A stretch of DNA of 5,151 nt from an uncultured Atopobiaceae bacterium. GTDB lineage: Bacteria; Actinomycetota; Coriobacteriia; Coriobacteriales; Atopobiaceae. A program made the position numbers and the translations under genes. Below are positions 1 through 5,151 of this stretch, one piece after another; the first letter of the stretch is position 1, and each line of letters starts with the position of its first letter. Under the pieces are notes generated by a model, which ran no database searches, was not told the origin of the DNA, and worked only from the letters and a program-made list of their open reading frames with translations. The DNA lies in contig CAJOGH010000074.1 of assembly GCA_905233865.1 (NCBI GenBank), forward strand, positions 1-5,151. The letters run 5' to 3'.

Positions 1-251
1 ATGTGCTCATGCGCCTTGTCGTGGGCCTCCTGGGTTGCAAAGCCGTCGTAATCGAACAGGGCGTTGACGTAGGATTTGACCTCATGCATGGCCAAGGCGG
101 CTAGACGACCGCTGTCAATGTGCTCGTCCGGGCTTTCCTTGCCCAGCAACGCTTGAGTGGACACACCTGTGTACACGGCTTGGTTGGTGGCTCTGCCTAT
201 GGCTTGGGTGTAGACGAACTCAAAGAGCTTCTTTCTGTCCTTGATGTGCAT
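1..251 (-). CDS. Unrecognised protein, 5' part only (runs off left edge)
   Basis: The minus strand is open from an ATG at 251-249 to the window edge, giving 83 codons with no stop. A strong Shine-Dalgarno run, GGGAGGAG, lies about 5 bases upstream (plus-strand positions 257-264), which supports this start. The protein begins MHIKDRKKLFEFVYTQAIGR and is mixed in charge, with no signal peptide or membrane segment in the visible part. His, Glu and Asp are frequent (for example HIDSGR, MHEVKSY, EAHDKAHEH), but I recognise no family. Its codon use (AGA, ATA, CTA, ACA, several CAA) and roughly 57% GC by hand count look less GC-biased than the adjacent regulator gene, a weak hint of different ancestry. 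It lies in the same orientation as the WYL regulator gene but is separated from it by 185 bases and a long hairpin, so it is probably a separate transcription unit. Real coding is likely; function is unknown. Confidence 0.72.
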   Translation of the reverse strand, partial: MHIKDRKKLFEFVYTQAIGRATNQAVYTGVSTQALLGKESPDEHIDSGRLAALAMHEVKSYVNALFDYDGFATQEAHDKAHEH

Positions 252-284
252 GACTGCTCCTCCCTTGTGGTGCTGGTTAAGGCC

Positions 285-290
285 ACTATA
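285..290 (-). promoter_or_regulatory. Possible -10 element for the left-edge gene
   Basis: On the minus strand the hexamer TATAGT ends about 34 bases before the ATG at 251, giving a plausible leader of under 30 bases. No good -35 hexamer is found: the best at 17-18 bases upstream are CAAATC and TCAAAT. The call is weak. Confidence 0.3.
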
Positions 291-350
291 GGGAGAGCCA
301 TGGGGCAGATTTGACGCATTGGTCGCCGGGACGGCTGGAGGTCTGGGCGG

Positions 351-414
351 GAAACCGCTCAATACTTCGGGTCTGTCCGTATATACGAACAGGCTTGAAG
401 TATTGAGCGGTTTT
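351..414. repeat. Long near-perfect inverted repeat (hairpin), possible terminator or small palindromic element
   Basis: Arms 352-368 and 397-413 are perfect 17-bp inverted repeats. In a plus-strand RNA the pairing continues inward through 376/389 and outward to 351/414, giving 26 consecutive pairs, of which 22 are Watson-Crick and four are G-U (351/414, 369/396, 370/395, 372/393). After one mismatch (377/388), three more pairs close an AUAU loop at 381-384. In a minus-strand RNA the four G-U pairs become A-C mismatches. It begins 23 bases beyond the stop codon of the WYL regulator gene, where a terminator is expected, yet the T-tract is only TTT on that strand (TTTT on the plus strand). It may be a bidirectional terminator, a structured RNA, or a tiny mobile palindrome. 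Confidence 0.8.
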
Positions 415-436
415 GGCCGGGTGGGAGAGGGCGCGC

Positions 437-1513
437 CTACCCGCGCACGTCCTCGTAGGCCGCAAGCGTGCGGGCCGCCTCGTCGCGGACCTGGTCGGCC
501 AGGCGCTGTGGTGAGAGAATCAGCACGTCGGGGGCGAAGTTCTTGGCAAACTGCCACATGGCCCGCTCATTCACGCGCGCGGTCACGGTCACGTGGTCGT
601 CGGTTGCGTCCGAGAAAGTGACGTCGTGGCCGAACATGTCGATGACGTCGCTGACCATGGGCCGCGTGACGCGGAACGTGCACCATGAGTTGTCGGACGA
701 GTACATGTAGATGTGCTCGGCCATGTAGGTCGCCAGGTCAAAGCCGCCCTGCCCGGCACCTTCGAGCGTCTTGAAGGGACGCACCGGCTCGTCCGTTATG
801 CGCACGCCTGCCATGCGGTCCACACGGTAGTTGGACACGTCATCGTAGGGGTCGTAGTTGCAGATCAGGTAGTACTTGCCCTCTCTGGCTGCCATCTGGT
901 ACGGGCTCACCACGTACTCGCGCGGCGCGCCGTCCTCGCCGAGCTTGGGCGTCAGGCGACCGTCGGTTCCGTACTCCAGATAGGCAAACGCGACCTTGTG
1001 ACCGCACTCGATGGCCTCGTCGAGCTGCTCGATGGTCAGGAACAGCTCGGGGTTGTAGGGGAGGTTGCTGGGCGCGGTGTGCACATGTCGCACGTGCGGG
1101 GCAAAGTACTTGCTGGACTGCGCCGCCAGCTTGTCTATGAGGTCGAGGCGCTGACTGTGGGGAATGTGGTTGGAAAACAGCAGGCCGTCGATGAGCAGGC
1201 GCAGCTCCGCGTCGGTGAAGTCGTGCACGTACCAGTAGTCCGACGTCTTGACGCTCTCGTGCACCTTACCGGTCTTGGGGTCGGGCATCATGCGCTTGGC
1301 CTGCGAGAACTCGATGGGAAAGCCCATGTCTATGAGGCTGTCCAGGTTGCGCTTGACGGCCTTGCGGTCCATAGACATCTCGTAGCGCGACAGCAGCGCC
1401 TCACGAATCTCCTGCTGGGTCATGTGGTGCGTCTCGTCGGTGCACTCGCGCAGGATCTCGACGATCATCGTCGGCGCCAGCTTCTTGGGCAGTCCGGGCA
1501 TTGCTGGGTTCAT
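437..1513 (-). CDS. WYL-domain helix-turn-helix transcriptional regulator
   Basis: This 358-residue protein has the full architecture of WYL regulators. An N-terminal winged helix-turn-helix lies at about residues 13-70 (MTQQEIREAL followed by a recognition-helix-like segment DRKAVKRNLDSL). A WYL domain lies at about 155-240, with the core SPYQMAAREGKYYLICNY at 203-220 (the W-Y-L motif reads Y-Y-L here) and the conserved YRVDRM at 229-234. A C-terminal WCX-like region spans about 275-353. WYL domains are known ligand- or nucleic-acid-sensing modules in bacterial regulators, including those of DNA damage, phage defence and metabolism; the ligand here cannot be read from the sequence. The start ATG at 1513 has a modest GAGAGGG ribosome site. 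The gene is divergent from the ABC exporter operon across a 421-base spacer rich in dyads, so control of that operon and of itself is the natural inference. I found no clear -10/-35 pair for it. Confidence 0.93.
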   Translation of the reverse strand: MNPAMPGLPKKLAPTMIVEILRECTDETHHMTQQEIREALLSRYEMSMDRKAVKRNLDSLIDMGFPIEFSQAKRMMPDPKTGKVHESVKTSDYWYVHDFTDAELRLLIDGLLFSNHIPHSQRLDLIDKLAAQSSKYFAPHVRHVHTAPSNLPYNPELFLTIEQLDEAIECGHKVAFAYLEYGTDGRLTPKLGEDGAPREYVVSPYQMAAREGKYYLICNYDPYDDVSNYRVDRMAGVRITDEPVRPFKTLEGAGQGGFDLATYMAEHIYMYSSDNSWCTFRVTRPMVSDVIDMFGHDVTFSDATDDHVTVTARVNERAMWQFAKNFAPDVLILSPQRLADQVRDEAARTLAAYEDVRG

Positions 1514-1857
1514 CGCGACCCTCTCATTCGTCGTATTGATGCAAGGGTAGTGCGGTCTATGGATTAAGAATAGCCCATAGGGGAGGGCGCGCTGTGGCTT
1601 TGGACAGCTTTGTCACGGCTGAGGGCCTTAGTTTGGGCGCGCTTGCACGTTTTGCAACTATTTGCCCCTCCGTTTCGGGCTATAGGGCAGTAGTTTGAAG
1701 ACTAATCCTGGGGAAATGCAGCGCTCTGCATTGTTGTTCGCCGCTTGCGCACTGCAAAAAGTTGCAAAACGTGCACGGCTTCCTCTCCACGAGGTTCCGT
1801 CGCCCGTTTGTCTCAACCGCTCATCCACTTGCCTAGGACGGTATCTGCGCTCATTCG
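1514..1857. other. Divergent intergenic region with candidate operators, no gene seen
   Basis: This stretch between the regulator and the ABC operon has no convincing gene. A 71-codon minus frame (1658-1873) is Arg-rich, has no ribosome site and resembles no protein I know. The region holds a 16-bp inverted repeat pair (1644-1659 and 1760-1775), a 7-bp dyad with a 4-base loop (1715-1732, AATGCAG/CTGCATT), and a 6-bp dyad CTATGG/CCATAG (1557-1562 and 1575-1580) that lies 44-67 bases upstream of the regulator start. No tRNA or riboswitch pattern was recognised. The regulator promoter must lie here but cannot be placed with confidence. Confidence 0.55.
1644..1775. repeat. Perfect 16-bp inverted repeat, arms 100 bases apart
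   Basis: TGCACGTTTTGCAACT at 1644-1659 is exactly the reverse complement of 1760-1775. Each arm is itself a partial dyad: the left reads TTGCA-N5-TGCAA (1643-1657), and the right has the same layout with one outer mismatch. Paired copies facing each other between divergent genes fit two binding sites for a dimeric regulator, possibly with looping. They could equally be the ends of a 132-base miniature element, although no target-site duplication is visible at the flanks. Confidence 0.85.
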
Positions 1858-1863
1858 TATAAT
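1835..1863 (+). promoter_or_regulatory. Promoter of the ABC exporter operon
   Basis: A perfect TATAAT lies at 1858-1863. Seventeen bases upstream is AGGACG (1835-1840), which matches the -35 consensus only in its GAC core. Transcription would start near 1870, giving a leader of about 65 bases before the ATG at 1935. The weak -35 and the adjacent dyads suggest a regulated rather than constitutive promoter. Confidence 0.6.
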
Positions 1864-1864
1864 C

Positions 1865-1879
1865 AATTGTCAAGCAATT
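1865..1879. promoter_or_regulatory. Operator-like dyad at the predicted start of transcription
   Basis: AATTG-TCAAG-CAATT is a perfect 5-bp dyad with a 5-base spacer, placed immediately downstream of the TATAAT and spanning the predicted transcription start. A repressor bound here would block the exporter promoter. The half-sites are short, so chance occurrence is possible. Confidence 0.35.
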
Positions 1880-1880
1880 T

Positions 1881-1911
1881 GCAGGTGGAGGGGTGCAGTA
1901 TTGCCGCCTGC
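1881..1911 (+). promoter_or_regulatory. Leader hairpin upstream of the exporter ribosome site
   Basis: GCAGGTGG (1881-1888) pairs with CCGCCTGC (1904-1911) over 8 bp including one U-G pair, with a 15-base loop. It would form in the 5' leader, ending 7 bases before the AAGGAGG at 1919-1925. It could affect translation or mRNA stability; no known riboswitch class is recognised. Confidence 0.35.
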
Positions 1912-1918
1912 CACGCGT

Positions 1919-1925
1919 AAGGAGG
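1919..1925 (+). promoter_or_regulatory. Ribosome binding site fixing the ABC ATPase start
   Basis: AAGGAGG sits 9 bases before ATG 1935. The in-frame upstream ATG at 1893 has no such site, lies within the leader hairpin, and would add 14 residues ahead of the usual MIQIEHLKK-type beginning of ABC ATPases. Confidence 0.85.
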
Positions 1926-1934
1926 GATGAAGCG

Positions 1935-2834
1935 ATGATTCAGATCGAGCATCTTAAGAAGTCGTATGGCGGCAAGGAGGTGCTGAGTGACGTCACCTTT
2001 ACCGCACAGGACGGTTGCATCACGGGCTTCGTTGGCCCCAACGGTGCGGGCAAGTCCACGACCATGCGCATCGTCGCCTGCATGGAGGGCGCTGACTCCG
2101 GAACCGCGCTGGTCAACGGCAGGCCCTTCCGCGAGGCCGCATGCCCCAGCGCCGAGATGGGCATCTACCTTGGAAACGAGTACCTGCCTATGACGATGAC
2201 TGGCCAGGACTATCTGGCTTATGCGTGCCGGGTCGCTGGCGTTGACGTCTCGGCAGTCGATCGACTCCTTGACTCCGTCGAGCTCGGTGGCGCGGGCAGG
2301 AAGACCATTGCGTCCTACTCGCTGGGCATGAAGCAGCGCGTGGGCCTTGCGGCCGCGCTCGTTGCCGATCCGACAACCCTCATGCTTGACGAGCCGGTCA
2401 ATGGCCTTGATCCTATGGGCGTCCAGTGGCTGCGCGGGGTGCTGCGCGCTCAGGCCGACAAGGGCAAGGCTGTACTGCTTTCCTCGCACCTGCTGTCCGA
2501 GCTGGAGCTCGTCGCCGACCGCGTGGTCATGCTCGACCACGGCCACATCGTGGCGCAGGGCGCGATGGGCGACCTGGAGGCCGGTGGGGACAAGCGAGTT
2601 CTTATCCACACCAGCGATGACGTCGCCCTGATGAAGGTGTTTGCGCAGCACGGTGTGGCGGCCAAGCGTGACGGCGTCAACGTCAGCGTCTCGGGCATTA
2701 CCGCACGCGATGCTGGCAAGATGGCCTACGATGCCGGCATCCTTGTCGACTCGCTCGTCACGGCGAACAGCTCGCTCGAGGACGTCTTCATGAGCACGGC
2801 GGCCCAGGAGGAGAAGGGGGCTAGCAATGAATAA
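1935..2834 (+). CDS. ABC transporter ATP-binding protein (exporter type)
   Basis: This 299-residue cytoplasmic ATPase would power the membrane permease encoded next. Its motifs, in order, are Walker A GPNGAGKST (34-42), signature YSLGMKQR (128-135) in place of LSGGQ, Walker B TTLMLDEP (147-154) with catalytic Glu153, D-loop GLDP (157-160) and switch His185 in SSHLLSEL. The Q-loop region (about 76-90, GIYLGNEYLPMTMTG) lacks the usual Gln, as in several bacitracin/daunorubicin-type and lantibiotic-immunity ATPases. After about residue 215 comes the accessory C-terminal domain usual in this exporter group, ending in SSLEDVFM. Such pairs commonly export peptides, antibiotics or lipids, but the substrate is not readable here. 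It overlaps the permease gene by 8 bases, indicating translational coupling, and is divergent from the WYL regulator gene, its likely controller. Confidence 0.95.
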   Translation: MIQIEHLKKSYGGKEVLSDVTFTAQDGCITGFVGPNGAGKSTTMRIVACMEGADSGTALVNGRPFREAACPSAEMGIYLGNEYLPMTMTGQDYLAYACRVAGVDVSAVDRLLDSVELGGAGRKTIASYSLGMKQRVGLAAALVADPTTLMLDEPVNGLDPMGVQWLRGVLRAQADKGKAVLLSSHLLSELELVADRVVMLDHGHIVAQGAMGDLEAGGDKRVLIHTSDDVALMKVFAQHGVAAKRDGVNVSVSGITARDAGKMAYDAGILVDSLVTANSSLEDVFMSTAAQEEKGASNE

Positions 2835-3615
2835 GCAGACATTTGGCATGGTGTTTGGCGCTGAGTTCCGTCGCATCGCGCTGCGCACGAGCACGCTCGT
2901 TGCCATGGGCATCTTTGCCGTCGCTGCGCTCCTGCTTTCGTTCGGCTTTGTCGCGTTGGCACAGTTTGCCGCTGCAAACGCAAGCGAGGAGATAGCCGTG
3001 ACCGCACCATCGGGGCTGACGAGCCTGGGGCTTCCCTACGGTCTCATCTGCTTCCTCTTTTGCATCTTCACGGCAATCACGTCGGCGCATGACTACTCGA
3101 ACGGCGCGGCTGCGGCCACGCTGGTGCTGGTTCCCAACCGCGGTCGCCTGCTTGGCGCGCGCGTTGCCGTGTGGGGCATCATGGGCTTCCTTCAGATGTT
3201 CGTTCCTGGCATCATCCTCGCGATTGTGTTCATGGGCTCCATGGGCGGCCTTGGACAGGCGCTGCTGAGCGTGCTTTTGTGCTCGTGCTCGGTCAGCCTG
3301 TATGGCCTGATCGTCTTTGGTGTTGCCACCCTCGTGCGCCGCGGTGCCTTTGCCGTGGTCATCTACTTCCTCATCGACATTGTCGTGCCGCTTGTCATGC
3401 CCATGGCCTCGGGCATCCCTACGATTGGCGGCGCTCTTTCTGAGGCGACTCACTACATGCCCAATGCCGTGACGATGCGCCTTGCGGACCTGACGCTCAT
3501 TGGATCTGACACGGTCGCGTGGGTTATCGCCATTGCCGCGTCCTTGGCATGGGTTGCTCTCGTGCTCGTGCTTGGGCGCTTGTCGTTCAACCGCTATGCG
3601 GGAAAGACGTCCTAG
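2827..3615 (+). CDS. ABC-2 type transporter permease
   Basis: This 262-residue integral membrane protein is the partner of the preceding ATPase. Hydrophobic segments at about 22-48, 68-86, 112-136, 143-170, 174-193 and 230-250 give six transmembrane helices, the standard ABC-2 fold. The short amphipathic N-terminus (FGAEFRRIALRTS) resembles the interface helix that contacts the ATPase. The segment SAHDYSNGAAAATLVLVPNRGRLLGAR (about 86-112) matches the conserved cytoplasmic loop of this family (sequence of the type EY..GT....L..P.sR...l.aK). The start ATG lies inside the end of the ATPase gene and is preceded by purine-rich sequence (AGGAGGAGAAGGGGG, 2806-2820). A strong terminator follows 25 bases after the stop, so the operon appears to contain just these two genes. 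The substrate is unknown. Confidence 0.92.
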   Translation: MNKQTFGMVFGAEFRRIALRTSTLVAMGIFAVAALLLSFGFVALAQFAAANASEEIAVTAPSGLTSLGLPYGLICFLFCIFTAITSAHDYSNGAAAATLVLVPNRGRLLGARVAVWGIMGFLQMFVPGIILAIVFMGSMGGLGQALLSVLLCSCSVSLYGLIVFGVATLVRRGAFAVVIYFLIDIVVPLVMPMASGIPTIGGALSEATHYMPNAVTMRLADLTLIGSDTVAWVIAIAASLAWVALVLVLGRLSFNRYAGKTS

Positions 3616-3640
3616 CACGAGGCTCTTATCGTCCCAATGT

Positions 3641-3678
3641 GCGGGTCGGCTCCAAGAGGGGCCGGCCCGCTTTTGTTT
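3641..3678 (+). terminator. Rho-independent terminator of the ABC exporter operon
   Basis: A 13-bp stem pairs 3641-3653 with 3658-3670 around an AAGA loop. Two of the pairs are U-G (3646/3665 and 3651/3660), which pair only in plus-strand RNA. The tail TTTTGTTT follows at 3671-3678. It lies 25 bases after the permease stop codon. Confidence 0.93.
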
Positions 3679-3681
3679 GGC

Positions 3682-3687
3682 TACAAT
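3682..3687 (+). promoter_or_regulatory. Possible -10 element for vsr
   Basis: TACAAT lies 33 bases before the vsr ATG and just after the terminator tail. No -35 match is found at 17 bases (GGGCCG, within the terminator stem), so vsr may have a weak promoter here or depend partly on read-through. Confidence 0.4.
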
Positions 3688-3708
3688 GTGTGTCCCACAA
3701 CCGCTACG

Positions 3709-3720
3709 CAAAGAGGACCC
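3709..3720 (+). promoter_or_regulatory. Ribosome binding site fixing the vsr start
   Basis: AAAGAGGACCC precedes ATG 3721. An in-frame ATG at 3637 would start upstream of and read through the terminator hairpin, adding 28 residues unlike any Vsr N-terminus, so 3721 is preferred. Confidence 0.75.
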
Positions 3721-4260
3721 ATGACCGTGAGCGCGCCCGCTGCGTCCAACGTGGCCACGCGCCACGTGATGCAGGCGAACAAGTCAAAGAACACCAAGCC
3801 CGAGAAGCTCGTGCGCGCGGGCTTACGCGAGGCGGGGCTCACGGGCTATCGGCTGCACTGGAAGGCCGCGGCCGGCAAGCCTGACATCTGCTTTCCGGGC
3901 CGTCGCGTGGCCATCTTCGTGCACGGGTGCTACTGGCATCGCTGCCCGCACTGCGACCTGCCGGACCCCAAGACGCACGCGGACTTTTGGAACGCCAAGT
4001 TTGCGCGCAACAAGGAGCGCGACGCCCGCAACCGTGCTGACCTGGTGGCGGACGGCTGGACGGTCATTGTCGTGTGGGAGTGCCGGCTCAAGCGCGACCG
4101 GGTGCAGGCCACGATGCGCCAGGTCGTGGACATCGTCAACTCGTGTCCGAGCGGGCGTGCGGGCCGCCGGGCGCGCGGCGAGGGTCGCGTGGTAGAGGCC
4201 GGTGTGGGCGGCTGGCAGCTGCGCGTGTGGCGCGAGCGCGTGTCGCGGGTGCGCCGTTAG
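3721..4260 (+). CDS. vsr: Very short patch repair (Vsr) DNA mismatch endonuclease
   Basis: Vsr nicks DNA 5' of the T in T:G mismatches formed when 5-methylcytosine deaminates, starting repair back to C. This 179-residue protein has the family core: SKNTKPEKLVRAGLREAG (22-39), the GKPDI motif with catalytic Asp55, FVHGCYWHRC (66-75) with His68 and His73 at the active-site His positions, PKTHADFW (83-90), NKERD (97-101), and GWTVIVVWEC (112-121). The structural zinc site appears to be Cys70, Cys75, Cys78 and Cys121; Cys75 takes the place of a His in the E. coli enzyme. E. coli Vsr has about 156 residues; the extra length here is mostly an Arg/Gly-rich C-terminal tail from about 144. Vsr genes usually adjoin a Dcm-like cytosine methyltransferase gene, but the genes on both sides here are a transporter operon and a phosphatase. 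All catalytic positions I can identify are intact. Confidence 0.95.
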   Translation: MTVSAPAASNVATRHVMQANKSKNTKPEKLVRAGLREAGLTGYRLHWKAAAGKPDICFPGRRVAIFVHGCYWHRCPHCDLPDPKTHADFWNAKFARNKERDARNRADLVADGWTVIVVWECRLKRDRVQATMRQVVDIVNSCPSGRAGRRARGEGRVVEAGVGGWQLRVWRERVSRVRR

Positions 4261-4294
4261 GTGACGCGGCGTGTGCCGGGGACGCGGGTGCTTG

Positions 4295-4309
4295 GCGGCT
4301 GGCTGCCGC
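4295..4309 (+). terminator. Weak hairpin after vsr, doubtful terminator
   Basis: GCGGC-TGGCT-GCCGC could form a 5-bp stem 34 bases after the vsr stop. No T-tract follows, so it is at most a poor intrinsic terminator. Nothing else in the 116-base gap looks like one. Confidence 0.2.
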
Positions 4310-4364
4310 TAACGGGTTTGCCTTAGTAGCTTTGCCCCGCTCCGTGGTACCCTATTGAGGCATG

Positions 4365-4372
4365 AGAGGAGG
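4365..4372 (+). promoter_or_regulatory. Ribosome binding site deciding the phosphatase start
   Basis: AGAGGAGG lies 4 bases before GTG 4377, a short but workable spacing. An in-frame ATG at 4362 would add MRGGR and place this purine run inside the gene; its own upstream GAGG leaves only one base of spacing. GTG is preferred, and the ATG cannot be excluded. Confidence 0.6.
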
Positions 4373-4376
4373 CCGC

Positions 4377-5151
4377 GTGGCAACGTACGTCTTTTCCGAT
4401 GTTCACGGTAGGTTTGCGCCGCTTGACCGCGCGCTCAGCAGGATCTCGCCGTCCGACGACGACGTCATCTACATGCTGGGCGACATGGTCGACCGCGGCC
4501 GTCACTCCGCCGAGGTGCTGCGCCTGTGCCACGACATGCCCAACATGGTCTGCCTTCGCGGCAACCACGAGGAGATGATGGTCGAGTCCTTGCGCAACTC
4601 CGATGACCAGTACCAGCAGTTCACCTGGGGCATGAACGGGGGAGCGCGCACCATCGAGTCGCTCAAGGGGCTGGAGGACGACGAGCGCGATGAGCTTGTC
4701 GACTGGGCCGCCCACCTTCCGCTCTTTGCCCACACGCTTGTTGACGACCGCCCGTACCTGCTCGTGCACGCGGGCATCCGCCCGTCCGTGACGCGCACGT
4801 TCCTGGAGGGCTTGGACGAGCCGCCCGTGTGGGACGCCGACACCTGCGATGCGCTTCTGTCCGCCCAGGACCCCGACGACCTGCTGTGGATTCGCGAGGA
4901 GTTCTGGGGCGCGCCCACCGGCCTGGTGGGGGAGGACGGCAAGGGGCCCGTCGTGGTGGCCGGCCACACTCCCACCATCGTGGTCGAGCAGTTTGCCGAT
5001 GTCTTTGACGAGCCCTCTGTCGTAAACGACGAGCTCTGCGTGATGATGCGCGTAGGCGCGGGCGACAAGAGCGGCGGAGTTGCAGACCGCCTTGCCATAG
5101 ACGCGGGTGCCGGCTCAGTCGTGCCCGGCGGTCAGGTGTGCATCCTGTGTC
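4377..5151 (+). CDS. PPP-family metallophosphatase (serine/threonine phosphatase-like), 3' end cut off
   Basis: The visible 258 residues carry all PPP-family metal-site motifs: SDVHG (Asp8, His10), GDMVDRG (35-41, Asp36 and Asp39, Arg40), GNHE (62-65, Asn63 and His64), LVHAG (His131) and AGHTP (His197). These bind two metal ions, and the family hydrolyses phosphoserine/phosphothreonine or diadenosine tetraphosphate (ApaH/PrpA-like enzymes). The sequence alone does not say which substrate applies here. An insertion-like segment (about 218-236, with VGAGDKSGGVADR) precedes the closing IDAGAG...GGQVCIL, which matches the family's C-terminal strand pattern (IDxG...GG.L..L), so little of the protein is probably missing. 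It is cytoplasmic, with no signal peptide. No kinase or other phosphorylation partner is in view. It appears to be an independent unit 116 bases after vsr; a possible -10 (TACCCT, 4348-4353) lies just upstream without a good -35. Confidence 0.9.
   Translation, partial: MATYVFSDVHGRFAPLDRALSRISPSDDDVIYMLGDMVDRGRHSAEVLRLCHDMPNMVCLRGNHEEMMVESLRNSDDQYQQFTWGMNGGARTIESLKGLEDDERDELVDWAAHLPLFAHTLVDDRPYLLVHAGIRPSVTRTFLEGLDEPPVWDADTCDALLSAQDPDDLLWIREEFWGAPTGLVGEDGKGPVVVAGHTPTIVVEQFADVFDEPSVVNDELCVMMRVGAGDKSGGVADRLAIDAGAGSVVPGGQVCILC

Noticed and set aside
284..296. CACTATAGGGAGA, identical to the 3' half of the T7 class III promoter
   Set aside because: The upstream recognition half (TAATACGACT) is not matched and there is no phage polymerase context; taken as coincidence.
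713..1567. 284-codon plus-strand open frame opposite the WYL gene
   Set aside because: Val/His/Leu-rich composition typical of an antisense shadow of a high-GC gene, no family resemblance, and the opposite strand encodes a clear WYL regulator.
1523..1858. Direct repeat CTCATTCGT at 1523-1531 and 1850-1858, near both divergent starts
   Set aside because: Nine bases recurring in a spacer of this size is not rare enough by chance to call an operator.
1658..1873. 71-codon minus-strand frame in the divergent spacer
   Set aside because: Arg-rich, no ribosome site, overlaps the inverted repeats and the exporter promoter; not a credible gene.
1868..1873. Perfect TTGACA on the minus strand, considered as a -35 for the WYL gene
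   Set aside because: No -10 hexamer lies 15-20 bases downstream, and it is over 350 bases from the WYL start.
1863..2912. 349-codon minus-strand open frame opposite the ABC ATPase
   Set aside because: The opposite strand carries all ABC motifs; this frame has no recognisable domain and is a codon-bias shadow.
2821..3765. 314-codon minus-strand open frame opposite the permease
   Set aside because: His/Arg/Lys-rich shadow that crosses the terminator hairpin and the 5' part of vsr; no ribosome site or family match.
4323..4967. 214-codon minus-strand open frame opposite the phosphatase
   Set aside because: Shadow of the metallophosphatase gene, whose motifs are unambiguous on the plus strand.

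Overview
This window is GC-rich, with strong purine-rich ribosome sites and long antisense open frames typical of high-GC DNA. Gene content and protein style suggest an actinobacterial chromosome, most likely class Coriobacteriia (Olsenella/Collinsella/Atopobium-like). That assignment is inference; there is no marker gene here.

Layout. At 1-251 (minus) lies the 5' end of an unrecognised gene that runs off the left edge. It is separated by a noncoding stretch, holding a striking ~64-nt near-perfect hairpin (351-414), from a minus-strand WYL-domain transcriptional regulator (437-1513). A 421-base divergent intergenic region follows. It carries a perfect 16-bp inverted repeat with arms 100 bases apart, several smaller dyads, and a consensus TATAAT element for the plus strand. 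Next is a two-gene ABC exporter operon: an ATPase (1935-2834) and a membrane permease (2827-3615) overlapping by 8 bases, closed by a strong Rho-independent terminator (3641-3678). A very short patch repair endonuclease gene, vsr, follows (3721-4260) with no cytosine methyltransferase beside it in the window. The right end is a PPP-family metallophosphatase (4377 onward), cut by the window edge close to its expected C-terminus.

How the genes may work together. The WYL regulator and the ABC exporter are divergently arranged around a dyad-rich spacer, the classic layout of a regulator controlling both itself and an adjacent transporter; this is inferred. Vsr and the phosphatase look like independent single-gene units. 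No complete new multigene system is evident. The most unusual signals are noncoding: the 26-pair hairpin at 351-414 and the long-range 16-bp inverted repeat at 1644-1775.
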